The notes under the pieces were generated by a model, which saw only the letters and a program-made list of their open reading frames with translations, was not told the origin of the DNA and did not search any database. From Thiobacillus sp. UBA3361 (lineage in GTDB: Bacteria > Pseudomonadota > Gammaproteobacteria > Burkholderiales > Thiobacillaceae): 64,000 nt of DNA. Location of the stretch: the NCBI GenBank assembly GCA_002360535.1, contig DEQR01000043.1, forward strand, positions 1 to 64,000. Direction: 5' to 3'. Positions 10,994 through 20,256 of this stretch are shown here, in pieces (the first letter of the stretch is position 1; the number at the start of each line of letters is the position of its first letter). Made by a program: the position numbers and the translations under genes.

Positions 10994-11527
10994 ATGACGA
11001 CCATGAACGCACATCTGGAAAAATCCGCCAGCTGGTGGAAAGAGCCCATGGTCTGGCTGATCATCGCCTTGCCCATGGCAGCGGTAGTCGCGGGCATCGT
11101 CACGGTCGCCATCGCCGCACGCAATGCGGATACCCTCGTGCAGGGCGACTTCCGCAAGGAAGGGCTGACCCTGCATCAATCGACGGAACGCGACCAACTG
11201 GCCGCACGCCTGGGCCTGTCCGCATCCTTGCGGGTGCACGATGGCAAGCTGCGAGTGCGCCTGCACGGTCGCCTGGACCAGCCGCCGGAGCGGCTCGCCC
11301 TGTCCTTCGTCCATCCCACCGACGCCAGCCGGGACGTCAGGACCCACCTCGTCCGTCTAGACGCCGACCAGTACGAAGGCCAGGTCGGTGACCTGGGCGG
11401 CGTGGGCTGGCAGGTCGTCATGGAACCCGCGGACAACTCCTGGCGGCTTGCCGGTCGCTGGTCCGTCGATCAGGGCGATACCTTCAGCCTGTCCGCCGGA
11501 CAACCCGATTTATCAACCCGCCCGTGA
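10994..11527 (+). CDS. ccoH: FixH/CcoH family protein
   Basis: The 177-residue protein begins with a cytoplasmic WWKEPMVW segment and one membrane helix (about residues 18-40), followed by a periplasmic beta-rich domain. This is the FixH layout. The family assists cbb3 biogenesis, probably with CcoI and CcoG. Its start lies one base after the ccoG stop, so the two are coupled. A second ATG at codon 4 is an alternative start. The extracytoplasmic part is poorly conserved, so the call rests mainly on topology and position. Confidence 0.85.
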   Translation: MTTMNAHLEKSASWWKEPMVWLIIALPMAAVVAGIVTVAIAARNADTLVQGDFRKEGLTLHQSTERDQLAARLGLSASLRVHDGKLRVRLHGRLDQPPERLALSFVHPTDASRDVRTHLVRLDADQYEGQVGDLGGVGWQVVMEPADNSWRLAGRWSVDQGDTFSLSAGQPDLSTRP

Positions 11528-11549
11528 GGGAGCAACAAAGGAGAGCATC

Positions 11550-11681
11550 ATGGATGTGGTCATGAAGGAACTGTTCAGCACCGATATTGGGCTTTTGAGC
11601 CTCTTCACCATCGGCTTCATCATCGCCATGGGCCTATTTCTCTGGTATCGGATCAGCAAGAACGCCCACGAGAAGCAGTAA
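11550..11681 (+). CDS. DUF3149-type small membrane protein
   Basis: This micro-gene encodes 43 residues: a short amphipathic start containing KELFSTDIGLLSLF, one membrane helix, and a basic end YRISKNAHEKQ. The KELFSTDIGLLSL pattern is typical of DUF3149 proteins, found mostly in beta- and gammaproteobacteria and of unknown function. An AAAGGAGA ribosome-binding site sits correctly before the ATG at 11550. It lies 22 bases after ccoH on the same strand, so it is probably the last gene of the cbb3 transcript. Confidence 0.8.
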   Translation: MDVVMKELFSTDIGLLSLFTIGFIIAMGLFLWYRISKNAHEKQ

Positions 11682-11827
11682 GACCCTTTACTTCGTCGCT
11701 ACGCCGGCCGGCCTTCAGTTTCCATTGATGGCAGGCCCGGTCAGGCTGCCTGGCAGGCACGCGGTTTGTACCGCCCGGGCCGGCCATAGCGCATGGAACG
11801 GCAGGGGGAAAGCCGCGTGGCTGGGTT

Positions 11828-13234
11828 TCAGCCAGCGGCAAACAGGGTGTGCAGTTTGTCCCGGCTGTCCGAGTAGTTTTCCTTGTCCATGAAATCCTGG
11901 GCCAAAAAGGCCTCCATGGCGGGATACAGGGCAATGGCCTCGTCCAGCTGGGGATCGTTGCCGCGGGTATAGGCGCCGATGGTGATGAGGTCGCGGCTGC
12001 GCCGGTAGCGCGCATAGAGCCCCTTGAAGCGCCGCACCATATCCATTTCCCCACGGCTCAGCAGATCGGTGATCACACGCGACACCGATGATTCGATATC
12101 GACGGCCGGATAGTGCCCCTGATCGGCCAATTGCCTGGATAGGACGATATGCCCGTCCAGAATGGCGCGGGCGGCGTCCGAAATCGGGTCCTGCTGGTCA
12201 TCCCCCTCCATCAGCACAGTATAGAAGGCGGTTATCGAGCCCCCCGCCCGGCGGCCGTTCCCGGCCCGCTCCACCAACTGAGGCAACTTGGCGAACACGG
12301 AAGGCGGATATCCCTTGGTGGCCGGCGGCTCGCCCACGGCCAGGGCGATCTCCCGCTGCGCCTGGGCGTAGCGGGTCAGGGAATCCATGATCAGCAGCAC
12401 ATCCAGGCCCTGGTCACGGAAGTACTCGGCGATGGCGGTGGCATAGGCGGCACCGTGCAGGCGGAGCAAAGGCGGCGAATCGGCGGGCGCGGCCACCACC
12501 ACGGCCCTTGCCAACCCCTCATGGCCGAGGATGTTTTCGATGAAATCCTTCACCTCCCGGCCGCGCTCGCCGATCAGGCCGACCACCACAAGGTCCGCCG
12601 AGGTATAGCGGGCCATCATGCCCAGGAGCATGGATTTGCCCACGCCGCTACCGGCGAACAGGCCCATGCGCTGGCCGCGTCCCACTGTCAGCAGGGCGTT
12701 GATGCTGCGCACCCCGACGTCCAACACATGGCGGATGGGTTCACGCTCCATGGGGTTGAAGGGACGGCTGTAGAGAGGGACCTGACGGGAGGGTTCCAGC
12801 TTGCCCAGCCGGTCCAGGGGACGGCCGACACCGTCCACCACCCGACCCAGCATTTCCGGCCCCACGGCCACCTGTCGGATGCGGTCTTCCACCCGGCGCC
12901 GGCGGAAAAACGGGCGGTTCATCTTGGGCGGGTCGAAGCGGCATACCTGACCGGGCTCCACCACCGCCCCCGGCGCCATCCCATAGACGTCAGTGGACGG
13001 CATGAGGAACAGTCGTTCGCCGGAAAATCCCACCACCTCCGCGTCCACCTGCTGGCCGCCGGGCATGGATACCCGACAGGACACGCCGGTTGCCAGCTTG
13101 AGCCCCACCGCCTCCATGACCAGTCCGGCCACACGGGTCAGCCGGCCGGTGACGCGCCAGGGCTGCATTTGGGCGGCAGCCTCCTGGCAGTCCCGGAGAT
13201 AGGACGCCAGGGCCTCGGCCCTTACTCGAGCCAT
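11828..13234 (-). CDS. fliI: Flagellum-specific ATPase FliI
   Basis: The 468-residue protein is the hexameric ATPase that powers export through the flagellar type III apparatus. It shows the P-loop GSGVGKS (near residue 197), [15 protein letters not shown], the Walker B stretch [21 protein letters not shown], and [15 protein letters not shown]. Its start overlaps the end of fliH by 13 bases. Downstream, 146 non-coding bases separate it from the convergent cbb3 cluster; fliJ, which usually follows fliI, is not there. Confidence 0.97.
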   Translation of the reverse strand: MARVRAEALASYLRDCQEAAAQMQPWRVTGRLTRVAGLVMEAVGLKLATGVSCRVSMPGGQQVDAEVVGFSGERLFLMPSTDVYGMAPGAVVEPGQVCRFDPPKMNRPFFRRRRVEDRIRQVAVGPEMLGRVVDGVGRPLDRLGKLEPSRQVPLYSRPFNPMEREPIRHVLDVGVRSINALLTVGRGQRMGLFAGSGVGKSMLLGMMARYTSADLVVVGLIGERGREVKDFIENILGHEGLARAVVVAAPADSPPLLRLHGAAYATAIAEYFRDQGLDVLLIMDSLTRYAQAQREIALAVGEPPATKGYPPSVFAKLPQLVERAGNGRRAGGSITAFYTVLMEGDDQQDPISDAARAILDGHIVLSRQLADQGHYPAVDIESSVSRVITDLLSRGEMDMVRRFKGLYARYRRSRDLITIGAYTRGNDPQLDEAIALYPAMEAFLAQDFMDKENYSDSRDKLHTLFAAG

Positions 13235-13896
13235 TCGGTTTCGGAACCGAGACAGGAAACGATTTCCTGCCAGCGGGTGGGCAGAGTGGCGTCCAGTTCG
13301 CTGTGGGGGTTGTCGAAACGGAAACCACCCGGCTCCATGTAGGGGTCTTCGAGAATCTTCCAGCCCAGGTGGTTGTGCTCATGGGCCAGCCACTCGCGCA
13401 CCAGTTCAGCGTTGTCGGGGTGCACGACGACGCGGGTGTGGCCGCTGAGGCTGGGCAGATTGAGCAAGGCCTCACGCACCAGTTCCAGCATCAGTTCCGG
13501 CTTCACCCGCAAGGTGGCGCGAATCACCTGGCGTGCGATGGCCAGGGCAAGTTCCAGCACCTCCTCGGCTACTGCCCCGTCCGCGCGGGTGCGCTCTACC
13601 TCCAGGGCCTCAACGAACGTGCGAAGTTGTGCCACATGTTCGGCACCGGCCTGCTTGCCTTCCACAAACCCGGCCTGCCGGCCCTCCTCCTGCCCCATGC
13701 GGTAGCCCTCGGCCCAGGCCTCGCGGTGGATTTGCTCGATGTCCTCGGCGGTGGGCAGGACGAGTGCGGGGGGCTCTTCAGCGCCAGGCACGGATGGATC
13801 CGCGTCTTCCGCCATGTCGGCGGCGTCACGCAAGGGATGGAGTTCCCAGCGCTGGTACGCGGTCAGCTGCTCCTTGGGGATGACCTTGGCGGTCAT
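13222..13896 (-). CDS. fliH: Flagellar assembly protein FliH
   Basis: The 224-residue protein fits FliH, the stator-like regulator of FliI. The first third is poorly conserved; the centre has the Gly-spaced helix typical of FliH ([24 protein letters not shown], quoted here as GYRMGQEEG and GKQAG) and the C-terminus matches the E/V-ATPase delta-like domain with HPDNAELV. The ATG at 13896 is preferred over the GTG at 13905 because GGGAG lies eight bases before it. It lies between fliG and fliI and overlaps fliI. Confidence 0.9.
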   Translation of the reverse strand: MTAKVIPKEQLTAYQRWELHPLRDAADMAEDADPSVPGAEEPPALVLPTAEDIEQIHREAWAEGYRMGQEEGRQAGFVEGKQAGAEHVAQLRTFVEALEVERTRADGAVAEEVLELALAIARQVIRATLRVKPELMLELVREALLNLPSLSGHTRVVVHPDNAELVREWLAHEHNHLGWKILEDPYMEPGGFRFDNPHSELDATLPTRWQEIVSCLGSETEWLE

Positions 13897-13912
13897 GCGC
13901 GACACTCCCGGG

Positions 13913-14911
13913 TCACTCGATCATGCCCTCGTCGCCGCCCTTGCCGCCCATGACGATCTGCCCCTCGTCGGCCAACTTGCGTACCACCTTGAGGATTTCC
14001 TTCTGTTCGGCCTCGACCTCGGACAGACGCACCGGCCCCTTGGCTTCGAGGTCTTCCTTGAGTGCCTCGGCGGCGCGGCTCGACATGTTCTTGAAGATTT
14101 TCTCCCTCATCTCCTGGCTGGTGCCCTTGAGGGCGATAATCAGGGACTCGGATTGGACCTCGCGCAGCAGCATCTGCACGGAGCGGTCGTCCAACTCCAG
14201 GATATTGTCGAAGGTGAACATCTGGTCCTGAATGCCCTGGGCCAAGTCCGGATCGTGGTCGCGGATGTTGGCCAGCACCGAGGCCTCGATGGCGCCGCCC
14301 ATGTAGTTGAGGATATCGGCGGCCGTCTTCACGCCGCCCAGCTTGCTCTTGGTGCCGCGCTCGCTGCCCGACAGCAGCTGAGTGAGCACTTCGTTGAGTT
14401 CACGCAGCGCCATGGGCTGGACCCCCTCCAGGGTGGCGATGCGCAGCATCACGTCATTGCGCAGACGCTCCGGCAACAGATTGAGTATCTCGCTGGTATG
14501 GTCGGGTTCCAAGTGCACCATGATGGTGGCGATGATCTGCGGGTGCTCGTTGCGGATCATCTCCGCCACCGAGGGCGCGTCCATCCATTTCAGGCTCTCG
14601 ATGCCTGCGTTGTCCTGCCCCTGCAGGATGCGATCGATGAGATGTGCGGCCTTGTCGTCTCCGAGGGCCTTCTTCAACACGCTCCGCAGATATTCGTCGG
14701 TGTCAGCCAGGCTGACACGGCCCTCGGTCTGAGTGTGGAAATCGGTCAACACGCCCTGTATCTGGGCACGGCTCACGTTGCCCAGGTTGGCCATGGCCGA
14801 GCCGAGCCGCTGCACGTCCTTGGGTCCCAGATACTTGAAAACCTCCGCCGCTTCCTCCTGGCCCAAGGCCAACATGAGGATGGCGCCCTTGCTCAGGCCT
14901 TCTTCGCTCAT
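13913..14911 (-). CDS. fliG: Flagellar motor switch protein FliG
   Basis: The protein is 332 residues from the ATG at 14911, close to the usual FliG length; an in-frame ATG at 14926 is an alternative. FliG joins the MS ring to the C ring and interacts with the stator. Visible family features are the N-terminal KGAILMLALGQEEAAEVF, the EHPQ motif in the middle domain (NEHPQIIATIMVHL), and the charged C-terminal torque helix region (FTFDNILELDDRSVQ). Its start overlaps the fliF stop as ATGA. Confidence 0.97.
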   Translation of the reverse strand: MSEEGLSKGAILMLALGQEEAAEVFKYLGPKDVQRLGSAMANLGNVSRAQIQGVLTDFHTQTEGRVSLADTDEYLRSVLKKALGDDKAAHLIDRILQGQDNAGIESLKWMDAPSVAEMIRNEHPQIIATIMVHLEPDHTSEILNLLPERLRNDVMLRIATLEGVQPMALRELNEVLTQLLSGSERGTKSKLGGVKTAADILNYMGGAIEASVLANIRDHDPDLAQGIQDQMFTFDNILELDDRSVQMLLREVQSESLIIALKGTSQEMREKIFKNMSSRAAEALKEDLEAKGPVRLSEVEAEQKEILKVVRKLADEGQIVMGGKGGDEGMIE

Positions 14912-16572
14912 TCCTTGGCCAGCCATTCCTTGACGATGTCCGCCGCCAGCTTCGGATTCTGCTTGGCGAATTCACGTACCGTGCGCAGCAGTTCATTGTA
15001 TTGCTCGGTCGCGCTGCCGGCCTCGCCACCCGGCATACCGCCCCGTCCGCCCGGCAAACCTTCCTCGCCCCCCAGGCTGACTTGCTCCCCCTCAGGTGTG
15101 ACCGCGGCGGGTGATTTGACCAAGTCCCGCAGCAGGGGCCTCAGCACACCGAACACCAGATAGAAGGCCAGACCGAAGATCAGCAGGTTCTTCAGCAAGT
15201 CCTTGGCGAAGGCCACGTTATCTGGGTCCTTCCACAGAGGCACATCGGGAAGCTGTTCCTTGGTCTCCGTGAAGGCGGCATTGACCACGTTCAGGGTATC
15301 GCCCCGCTCCTGGCTGAAGCCCATGCTCTCCTTGACCAGGCTGTTGACCTGTTCCAGTTCCTGGGGATTCAGAGGCTTGGCAGCCAGCTGGCCGTCATCG
15401 CCCGCGGCCTGGCGGTAGTTGACCACCACCGCCACGGACAGCCGCTTGATGCGCCCCAGGGGTTCCTTCACATGGCGAATAGTCTTGTCCAACTCGAAGT
15501 TGACCGTGCTTTCCTTGCGGCTGGAGGTGCCACCGGCCGCGCCGGCCCCAGTATTGGCCCCCGCGTTGGCGCCGGGTGGCGCAGTCAAGGGTGCGCTGGC
15601 CGGCCCCGGTGGCTGGTTGGTGAGCGCGCCGGGCACGCCGGCCGCCGGCCCACCGGCACCCTGGCTGGTCTCTTCGACGCTCTGCTGGCTGCGGATCGCC
15701 TGGGCATCCGGCGTGGGGTTGGGTCTGAAGCTCTCGCTGGTCAGCTCGCTGAGAGAAAAGTCCAGGTCGGCCCGCACTTCGGCCCGCACGTTGCCCTTAC
15801 CGACGATGGGCGCGACGATGGCCTCGATGCGCTCGGCGTAATAGCCTTCCACCTTGCGCAGATAGTCCAGCTGGCTGGAATTGAGTCCCTGTAGGCTGGA
15901 TTCACTGTTCGTGGCGGTCAGCAGGTTACCCGCCTGATCGATCACTGTCACTTGACTGGCGTTGAGCCCCGGCACGCTGCTGCCGACCATGTGCACGATG
16001 GCGTTCACCTGCGCCTCGTCCAGCCTGCGGCCGGCATACAGGTTGACCATCACCGAGGCCGAGGGCGACTGCTTTTCGCGCACGAAAACCGAGGGTTTGG
16101 GGATGGCCAGATGCACGCGTGCGGCCTCCACCGGGGAGAGGGACTGGATGGTACGCGCCAGCTCGCCCTCCAGGCCACGCTGGAAAGCGAGCTGCTCCTG
16201 GAACTGGGTCATACCGAGCTTGGCATTGTCCATCAACTCAAAGCCCACGGCGCCCCCCTTGGGCAGCCCTTGGCTGGCCAGTTGAAAACGCACGTCGTAA
16301 ACCTTGTCCTGTGGGACCAGGATGGCCCCGCCCGCCTGCGTCTGATAGGGCACATTCATCTGCTGGAGGGCAGCCACCACGGAGCCCGCGTCCCGTTCCG
16401 AGAGATTGGCGAACAACACCTTGTAGTCGGGGGAAGATGACCAGAGCAGCAGCCCGACGAAGAGGGCTATGGACGCCGCAATGCCTCCGAGCAAACCCAG
16501 CTTTCGTTGGTTGGGCAACTCGTTGAAGCGTTGGACGAGGGTGGTGAGTGGCTGCTGTGTTGGGAGGGCCAT
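14908..16572 (-). CDS. fliF: Flagellar MS-ring protein FliF
   Basis: The 554-residue protein forms the membrane-embedded MS ring on which the flagellum is built. It has one N-terminal helix (about residues 26-47) and one C-terminal helix (about 460-480) flanking a periplasmic region with ring-building motifs (PYQTQAGGAILVP, AARVHLAIPKPSVFVREK). A Gly/Ala/Pro-rich linker of about 50 residues precedes the second helix. The C-terminal KEWLAKE end binds FliG. It follows fliE by 28 bases. Confidence 0.97.
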   Translation of the reverse strand: MALPTQQPLTTLVQRFNELPNQRKLGLLGGIAASIALFVGLLLWSSSPDYKVLFANLSERDAGSVVAALQQMNVPYQTQAGGAILVPQDKVYDVRFQLASQGLPKGGAVGFELMDNAKLGMTQFQEQLAFQRGLEGELARTIQSLSPVEAARVHLAIPKPSVFVREKQSPSASVMVNLYAGRRLDEAQVNAIVHMVGSSVPGLNASQVTVIDQAGNLLTATNSESSLQGLNSSQLDYLRKVEGYYAERIEAIVAPIVGKGNVRAEVRADLDFSLSELTSESFRPNPTPDAQAIRSQQSVEETSQGAGGPAAGVPGALTNQPPGPASAPLTAPPGANAGANTGAGAAGGTSSRKESTVNFELDKTIRHVKEPLGRIKRLSVAVVVNYRQAAGDDGQLAAKPLNPQELEQVNSLVKESMGFSQERGDTLNVVNAAFTETKEQLPDVPLWKDPDNVAFAKDLLKNLLIFGLAFYLVFGVLRPLLRDLVKSPAAVTPEGEQVSLGGEEGLPGGRGGMPGGEAGSATEQYNELLRTVREFAKQNPKLAADIVKEWLAKE

Positions 16573-16600
16573 CCGCGTGGGCTAAGGGCCGATCAGAAAA

Positions 16601-16915
16601 TCACACTTGCATGTTCATGATTTCCTGATACGCGGAAACCAGCTTGTTGCGCACCTGCACCATGGTTTGGAAGGAAACGCTGGCCTTTTGCAGGGAAAGC
16701 ACCACGTCCTGGAGGTCCACCTGGGGATCGCCGGACTCGAACTGACGGGTCAGTTGGCGTGCCTCCTGTTGGGTGGCATTCACTTCGGCGACGGCATTCT
16801 TCAGCAGTTCGGAGAAGTCCTGGGCGGGAACCGCTCCGGCTACGGGCGATTGGCCGGCCTGGGCCGCAACTGCCCGCAGTTGAGAGACCATCTGATCAAT
16901 GCCGTTGTTCGTCAT
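16601..16915 (-). CDS. fliE: Flagellar hook-basal body protein FliE
   Basis: The 104-residue protein matches FliE, the adaptor between the MS ring and the rod. The C-terminal half carries the diagnostic DPQVDLQDVVLSLQKASVSF and ends YQEIMNMQV. A GGAGG ribosome-binding site precedes the ATG. It lies 21 bases after the FleR-type regulator gene on the same strand and begins fliEFGHI. No sigma-54 promoter could be recognised in that short gap. Confidence 0.95.
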   Translation of the reverse strand: MTNNGIDQMVSQLRAVAAQAGQSPVAGAVPAQDFSELLKNAVAEVNATQQEARQLTRQFESGDPQVDLQDVVLSLQKASVSFQTMVQVRNKLVSAYQEIMNMQV

Positions 16916-16936
16916 TGCCCATCCTCCATCTAGCCA

Positions 16937-18280
16937 TTATAGGAGGCCGTCTCCATCCATATCGCCATTTTCGCGGTAGCGCTGCAACTTGTAGCGCAAC
17001 GTGCGCTCGCTCATGCCCAGGGCCTCGGCCGTTTTCCTGCGTGAGCCGCCGCAACGGTTCAAGGTTCCGAGGATGGTGTCGCGTTCCAAGTCCTTGATGG
17101 TCGAACCGGCTGCCGTCACGGCACGCACACCGGCAACGGGACCCGGCAACATGAGGTGTTCCACCTCGATCACCGGACCGGGGGCGAGAATCATGGCCCG
17201 CTGCAACACGTTGCTCAGTTCGCGGATGTTACCGGGCCACTCATACCCCGTCAACGCGGCCAGGGCGTTGGGGCTGAGCCGCATGCCCGGCCTGCCGAGA
17301 CTGTGTCCGTACTGTTCCACAAAACGTTGGGTCAGGGGCGGAATATCGGCCTTGCGCATGCGCAGAGGGGGAATTTCCAGCGGAAAAACATTGAGCCTGT
17401 AATACAAATCCTCGCGAAAGCGCCCCTGGGCGACCAGTTCAGCCAGGTTCCGGTTGGTGGCGGCCAGCACCCGCACATCCAGGCTGACCGGCGTGCGTCC
17501 GCCGACGCGGTCCACCTCCCGTTCCTGCAATGCCCGCAACAGCTTGGCCTGCAGACTGAGGGGGAGCTCGGCCAGCTCGTCGAGCAGGATGACGCCGCCG
17601 GCGGCCTGTTCGAACTTGCCCGGCTGTGCTGAGGTGGCGCCGGTAAAGGCGCCCTTCTCATGACCAAATAGGGTGGCCTCCAGCAGATTGTCGGGGATGG
17701 CCGCGCAGTTCACCGCCACGAAGGGACCGGCCGAACGAGCCGAACAGCGGTGGATAAAGTGGGCATAGACCTCCTTGCCCACCCCGGACTCGCCGGTCAG
17801 CAGCACGGTGGCCTCGCTGGCGGCCACCCGCTGGGCCAGTTCCAGCACAACCCGGCTGGCGGGGTCCTCGGCGACGATGGTTGCGTCCTGGGCGGACTGC
17901 GGCTGGACATAGTGCCTGGCTACCGTGGCCAGCAGCCGTTCGGGCTCGAAGGGCTTGGGCAGGTAGTCCGCGGCCCCCTCCCGCATGGCCTGCACGGCCT
18001 TTTCGATCTGTCCGTAGGCGGTCATGAGCACCACCGGCAGCAGCGGGTAGGCCTGCTTGACGGTACGCAGCAGGGCATGGCCGTCCTGTCCCGGCATCTG
18101 CACATCGCTGAGCAGCAGGCCGGGCACACCCCGTCGCAGCCGCTCCAGTGCGGCTTCGGCCGAATCCGCCAGTGACACGGCGTAGCCGTTGATTTCGAGG
18201 ATATCGGTCAGGGCCTCGCCCAAGGCGGCGTCATCCTCCACCACCAGCACGCACGGCTTGTTCGTCGCCCCTCGCCTCAT
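16937..18280 (-). CDS. FleR/FlrC-type sigma-54 response regulator
   Basis: The 447-residue regulator has three domains. The receiver (residues 10-125) has the phosphorylation site LLLSDVQMPGQDG. The AAA+ domain (about 140-380) has the Walker A GESGVGKE and an intact GAFTGA loop for sigma-54 contact. The C-terminal Fis-type helix-turn-helix contains KTAEALGMSERTLRYKL. In many flagellated bacteria such FleR/FlrC proteins switch on class III flagellar genes, and its place directly before fliEFGHI fits that role. Its start overlaps the stop of the kinase gene as ATGA, so the pair is co-translated. Confidence 0.9.
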   Translation of the reverse strand: MRRGATNKPCVLVVEDDAALGEALTDILEINGYAVSLADSAEAALERLRRGVPGLLLSDVQMPGQDGHALLRTVKQAYPLLPVVLMTAYGQIEKAVQAMREGAADYLPKPFEPERLLATVARHYVQPQSAQDATIVAEDPASRVVLELAQRVAASEATVLLTGESGVGKEVYAHFIHRCSARSAGPFVAVNCAAIPDNLLEATLFGHEKGAFTGATSAQPGKFEQAAGGVILLDELAELPLSLQAKLLRALQEREVDRVGGRTPVSLDVRVLAATNRNLAELVAQGRFREDLYYRLNVFPLEIPPLRMRKADIPPLTQRFVEQYGHSLGRPGMRLSPNALAALTGYEWPGNIRELSNVLQRAMILAPGPVIEVEHLMLPGPVAGVRAVTAAGSTIKDLERDTILGTLNRCGGSRRKTAEALGMSERTLRYKLQRYRENGDMDGDGLL

Positions 18281-19164
18281 GTCTTATGCTCCGAACCCTC
18301 CGCCCGACCCGGCTGGACACCGGCGGTGGGCAGGAAAAGGGTGAAGACGCTGCCGCGGCCGGGTTCGGAATCCACCTCCACCCAGCCGCCGAAGGTGTCG
18401 GCGGTCTGCTTGACGATGGCCAGCCCCAGGCCGCTGCCCTCGGCACGGGTGGTGAAGAAGGGGTCGAACAGACGTTCGCGGGCGCCGGCATCGATGCCCC
18501 CGCCCTGGTCCTCCACCCGCAGGGCCACGAACGGCCCACCGCTGACGAAGGCATGCAGTCGCACCACTGAACCGGCGGGGCTCGCCTGCAAGGCGTTTTC
18601 ACCCAGGTTGATCAGGGCGCCCAGGACCGCCTGGCGATCCGCCTCCAGGCTCACGCCGTCGGATTCGTCCTCAACCTCCAGGACCACGCCGCGCGGCAGG
18701 GCATGAGCATCCAGGGTGTGCTGCCATTCGCCGATCAGCTCCACGACGCTGAAGCGGGTGACCACACCCTGTGCGCCCTTGACGAAGGCCAGCATGTCGG
18801 CGATCAGCCGCTCCAGGTGGCGCAATCGGCCCATCGCCTTGTCGGCGAAGCGTTGCCGCTCCTGGTCATCCAAGGACTTGCCGGCCAGTTGCCCCACGTA
18901 GAGCAATGCCGCCGCCAGAGGCGTGCGCAGTTGATGGGCCAGCTTTGCGGCCATTTCGCCCAGGGCGGAGAGGCGCTCGCGCCGGGCCAGTTCGCCGTTG
19001 GCGGCGGCCAGTTCGGTGCTCAGGCGAGCCACCTGGCCCTGCAATTCGGCGTAGGTCTCGGCCAGCTTGTCCGAGGTGGCGCTGAACAGCGCGAAGGCCT
19101 GCTTGAGCTGGTCAGCATCGGGCTCGGGCGGGAGGGGCGTAGGGCTTCGGCTTGCCATGCGCAT
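18277..19164 (-). CDS. FleS/FlrB-type sensor histidine kinase
   Basis: The protein is 295 residues from the ATG at 19164; a GTG at 19185 is possible and neither has a good ribosome-binding site. It lacks membrane helices, so it is cytoplasmic. After about 60 residues of coiled coil comes the H-box KLAHQLRTPLAAALL, then the ATPase domain with the N-box INLGENALQAS, the G1 box EDQGGGID and the G2 region GSGLGLAIV. This short soluble form fits FleS/FlrB kinases, which phosphorylate the neighbouring regulator. No clear PAS domain is seen. Confidence 0.87.
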   Translation of the reverse strand: MRMASRSPTPLPPEPDADQLKQAFALFSATSDKLAETYAELQGQVARLSTELAAANGELARRERLSALGEMAAKLAHQLRTPLAAALLYVGQLAGKSLDDQERQRFADKAMGRLRHLERLIADMLAFVKGAQGVVTRFSVVELIGEWQHTLDAHALPRGVVLEVEDESDGVSLEADRQAVLGALINLGENALQASPAGSVVRLHAFVSGGPFVALRVEDQGGGIDAGARERLFDPFFTTRAEGSGLGLAIVKQTADTFGGWVEVDSEPGRGSVFTLFLPTAGVQPGRAEGSEHKT

Positions 19165-19217
19165 TGATGATAACAAAGCGCTCACCCCAGGAGGCGGGGC
19201 ATGCGCCCGTCGCCGAC

Positions 19218-19244
19218 TAAAGTTTTTTCAGCCCCTGCCGTAGA
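19218..19244 (+). promoter_or_regulatory. FliA (sigma-28) promoter upstream of cheV
   Basis: TAAAGTTT (19218-19225), an 11-base spacer and GCCGTAGA (19237-19244) match the sigma-28 consensus TAAAGTTT-N11-GCCGATAA in the whole -35 element, the spacing and most of the -10 element. The start site would be near 19250, about 50 bases before the cheV ATG. It places the cheV-cheV-cheY-cheZ-cheA group among late flagellar genes. Confidence 0.85.
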
Positions 19245-19301
19245 AGGCCCAGGACGAGACATCGCGCCCATCAAAGGCGCTCAATTTCATCGGGGACTAG
19301 A

Positions 19302-20243
19302 ATGTCTGAACTTCTCAGGCGCATTGATGCCCGCACCAAGCTGGCCGGGGCCAACAAGCTGGAGATCCTGCTCTTCACCTTGGGCACCGACTCGGCAACC
19401 AAGCGTAAGGAAACCTTCGGCATCAACGTGTTCAAGGTACGCGAGGTGATGCGCATCCCGGAGATCACCCGTGCGCCGGAGATGCCCGCCGCGGTGGAGG
19501 GCATGGTCAGTCTGCGTGGTGCACTGGTACCCGTGGTGGACTTGGCCAGATACATCGGCACCCCCACCGACGCGCCCCCTGCGATCATGATCGTCACCGA
19601 ATACAATGGGCAAACTCAGGGCTTCCTGGTCGGCGAGGTGGATACCATCCTGCGCCTGGACTGGTCCGAGATGAAGGTTCCGCCCGCCATGCTGGTGGCC
19701 AAGATGGGTGGTCTGGTGACCGCCGTCACCGAATTGAAGGACAAGCGCCTGGTGATGATGCTGGATGTGGAGAAGATCCTCTCCGACACCTCCAACTACG
19801 ACGACCAACACCTGTTCGCCAATCTGCAACCCCTGAACAAACCCGACCGGACCGTGTTCTACGCGGACGATTCCTCCGTCGCCCGCAAACAGATCGAACG
19901 CACCCTGGAAGCGCTGGGCCTGCAGGGCGTGGGCAGCGTCAACGGCAAGCAGGCCTGGATCGAATTGCAGAAGCTCGCCGCCCAGGCCGAGGTGTCGGGA
20001 CGCGCGGTGTCCGACTACGTGCAGATCGTGCTGACCGATGTGGAAATGCCGGAGATGGACGGCTATGTGCTCACCAAGCAGATCAAGAGCGACCCACGCT
20101 TCCATGGCATCCCCGTGCTGATGCACTCCTCGCTGTCCTCGGACGCCAATCGACAGTTGGGACTTTCGGTGGGCGTGGACGAGTACGTCCCGAAATTCGA
20201 GCCGCACCGCCTGGCCGAGGTGCTGGCGCGCCTGTTGAATTGA
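19302..20243 (+). CDS. cheV: Chemotaxis protein CheV (CheW-receiver fusion), copy 1
   Basis: The 313-residue protein joins a CheW-like domain (about residues 15-165) to a response-regulator receiver domain (about 185-312) with the phospho-acceptor stretch IVLTDVEMPEMDG. CheV links chemoreceptors to CheA and adapts signalling through phosphorylation. Compared with the second CheV it has about six extra residues (DSATKRK region) before ETFGINVFKVREV. It lies directly behind the FliA promoter and is the first gene of the run. Confidence 0.93.
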   Translation: MSELLRRIDARTKLAGANKLEILLFTLGTDSATKRKETFGINVFKVREVMRIPEITRAPEMPAAVEGMVSLRGALVPVVDLARYIGTPTDAPPAIMIVTEYNGQTQGFLVGEVDTILRLDWSEMKVPPAMLVAKMGGLVTAVTELKDKRLVMMLDVEKILSDTSNYDDQHLFANLQPLNKPDRTVFYADDSSVARKQIERTLEALGLQGVGSVNGKQAWIELQKLAAQAEVSGRAVSDYVQIVLTDVEMPEMDGYVLTKQIKSDPRFHGIPVLMHSSLSSDANRQLGLSVGVDEYVPKFEPHRLAEVLARLLN

Positions 20244-20256
20244 GCGGAGATTGGCG

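Noticed and set aside
11682..11827. Possible fliJ remnant after fliI
   Set aside because: The 146 bases contain no frame or motif resembling FliJ.
16916..16936. Sigma-54 promoter expected before fliE
   Set aside because: The 21-base gap has no TGGCAC-N5-TTGC match.
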